NCBI RefSeq assembly: GCF_007990265.1
Contig: NZ_BJWH01000001.1
Location: 372,001 to 436,000, forward strand
DNA: 64,000 bases
Direction of reading: 5' to 3'
Source of the DNA: Cellulomonas terrae
GTDB taxonomy: Bacteria > Actinomycetota > Actinomycetes > Actinomycetales > Cellulomonadaceae
Part shown: in pieces, positions 63,149 through 64,000 of the stretch
Layout: every line of letters starts with the position of its first letter
Position numbering within the stretch: position 1 is the first letter of the stretch
The notes under the pieces: generated by a model
Told to the model about the DNA's origin: nothing
Databases searched by the model: none
Seen by the model: only the letters and a program-made list of their open reading frames with translations
Made by a program: the position numbers and the translations under genes

Positions 63149-63193
63149 GACGACGGCGAGGACCTCGGAGGGGGAAGGGTCCTCGCCGTCGTC
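63149..63193 (-). terminator. Second long hairpin, terminator of the HesB-like gene
   Basis: GACGACGGCGAGGACC pairs perfectly with GGTCCTCGCCGTCGTC (16 bp) around a 13-base purine-rich loop. It begins 36 bases beyond the leftward HesB-like stop and 14 bases from the previous hairpin, giving each convergent transcript its own stem. Confidence 0.8.
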
Positions 63194-63228
63194 TCCTCGC
63201 GCCCGCGCCGCGGCGGGCTGCCCAGGGG

Positions 63229-63504
63229 TTACTGCGGGCTGAGCGTGAACATCGTCCCGTCAGGCGCCGGCTCGACGTCCAGGCGCTGGTCGGCGAGCGT
63301 CACGGACGCCTCGGGATCCACGTACACCCGGGTCGCTCCGTCGGTCACGACGTCGTCGCCCGGGAACGGCTCCGGGACGAGCGCCAGCGCGAAGCCGCCG
63401 GCCTCCTGCTGCGCGATCCGCAGGCCCCCGGTCTCGTCGGGAAGGCCGGCCTTCGTCGTCAGCGTGTGGACAGCGGTGCGGGCGGTGTCGGTCAGGGTGA
63501 GCAC
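63229..63504 (-). CDS. HesB-like protein lacking all cysteines
   Basis: 91 residues from GTG 63504, eight bases after AGGAG. The fold matches HesB/IscA-like A-type carriers: VLTLTDTARTAVHTLTTKAG, GGLRIAQQEAGGFALALVPEP, VYVDPEASVTLADQRLDVE. None of the three cysteines that hold the Fe-S cluster in IscA is present, and there is no cysteine anywhere. Iron-sulfur transfer in the classical way is therefore impossible; the protein may have another role or bind metal differently. Convergent with the FMN reductase. Confidence 0.75.
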   Translation of the reverse strand: MLTLTDTARTAVHTLTTKAGLPDETGGLRIAQQEAGGFALALVPEPFPGDDVVTDGATRVYVDPEASVTLADQRLDVEPAPDGTMFTLSPQ

Positions 63505-63711
63505 GAGGCTCTCCTCTCGGTTGCCGGTGGCGCCACCGTTGCGGGCGGCTCGATCGGACGTCTCCACCGTGCTCAGGTCCGCACCGCCGGTGCAACCCGA
63601 GGTCCGCTGGGCGAGACCTCGGGTGTCCAGACCGCTCCTGGGCTCGCGCTCCCCGGGGGGCCGCCCTACCCTGCGCACTAGCGGCCGCATCCCGCGTCCC
63701 GAGGAGGATCC

Positions 63712-64000
63712 ATGGTCCGCGAGGGCTATCCCGCGACCACCGTCGAGGAGTACCTCGACGCCGTCCCGCCCGAGCAGGGCGCAGCGCTGCGTCTCGTACG
63801 CGACCGGCTGCTCCAGGTGGTTCCCGGCGCCGAGGAGGTCATCTCCTACCAGGTCCCGACCATCCGGTACCGCGGGACCGGGCTCGTCGCGCTGTCGGTC
63901 GCGAAGTCGCACTGCAGCCTGCACCTCATGAGCCCGCCGCTGGCGACGTCGCTCGCGGGGGTGCTCGACGAGGGGAAGCTGTCCGGCGCCACCCTGCAGT
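63712..64000 (+). CDS. DUF1801 protein (3' end outside window)
   Basis: The first 96 codons are visible. ATG 63712 follows GAGGAGG. The start YPATTVEEYLDAVPPEQGAALRLVRDRL, then VVPGAEEVISYQVPTIRY and LVALSVAKSHCSLHLM are typical of the YdhG/DUF1801 family, small alpha/beta proteins whose role is not settled. It is divergent from the HesB-like gene; the intergenic space contains no other open frame. Confidence 0.85.
   Translation, partial: MVREGYPATTVEEYLDAVPPEQGAALRLVRDRLLQVVPGAEEVISYQVPTIRYRGTGLVALSVAKSHCSLHLMSPPLATSLAGVLDEGKLSGATLQ

Overview
The window is GC-rich chromosomal DNA from an actinobacterium. It carries a mycothiol synthase (MshD), a NUDIX plus histidine-phosphatase fusion of the mycobacterial MutT1 type, a tad/Flp pilus locus beside an HAD-IB hydrolase and an Ssd-type ATPase, and many GTG starts. 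A secreted GH5 mannanase with a PT-linker and a CBM2 points to a plant-cell-wall degrader, most simply a Cellulomonas-like organism; that placement is inference. I saw no tRNA, rRNA, CRISPR array, insertion sequence or prophage gene.

1-8 kb: end of a secreted metallophosphoesterase (partial), a STAS anti-anti-sigma factor, 5-oxoprolinase genes pxpABC, an MrfA-like DUF1998 helicase, an effector-binding-domain protein and a small secreted protein. 8-16.5 kb: a tad pilus locus read leftward (Ssd/CpaE-like ATPase, TadA, TadB, TadC, then pilin and two TadE-like pseudopilins), coupled by GTGA/ATGA overlaps but split by a rightward gene for a duplicated VOC protein; then an HAD-IB hydrolase and a Fic-fold protein without the catalytic histidine. 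16.5-31 kb: malic enzyme, an IclR regulator divergent from a five-gene histidine-utilisation operon (hutH, hutU, an M20 amidohydrolase, hutF, hutI), an old yellow enzyme, a formate/nitrite channel, a disordered-tail membrane protein and acetyl-CoA synthetase. Histidine breakdown by the HutF route yields glutamate, ammonia and formate, so the channel next door may handle the formate.

31-43 kb: a DMT permease and an MprF-like protein, the mannanase with a LacI-type operator candidate, a flavin monooxygenase-like protein, mshD-ppk-mutT1 (thiol, polyphosphate and nucleotide sanitation) convergent with pit and a PhoU-like gene (phosphate uptake). 43-51 kb: a sugar porter, a MarR-DHA2 efflux pair with operators, a second MarR, a NERD protein, msrB and a bifunctional-looking GGDEF-EAL protein. 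51.3-53 kb: a SipW-type export cassette: substrate, SipW-like signal peptidase with a Ser/His pair, and a 71-residue mini-substrate.

54.5-61.1 kb: the most unusual region. Seven leftward genes, almost all overlapping by four bases, encode a receiver-PIG-L deacetylase fusion, an ATP-grasp enzyme, a PHP hydrolase, a membrane GT2 polysaccharide synthase, a 61-residue membrane protein, a stand-alone receiver and a membrane histidine kinase. This looks like one signal-controlled unit for making and modifying a surface glycan; the product is unknown. 61-64 kb: an LLM monooxygenase/FMN reductase pair with a promoter palindrome, twin hairpins, a cysteine-less HesB-like protein and the start of a DUF1801 protein.
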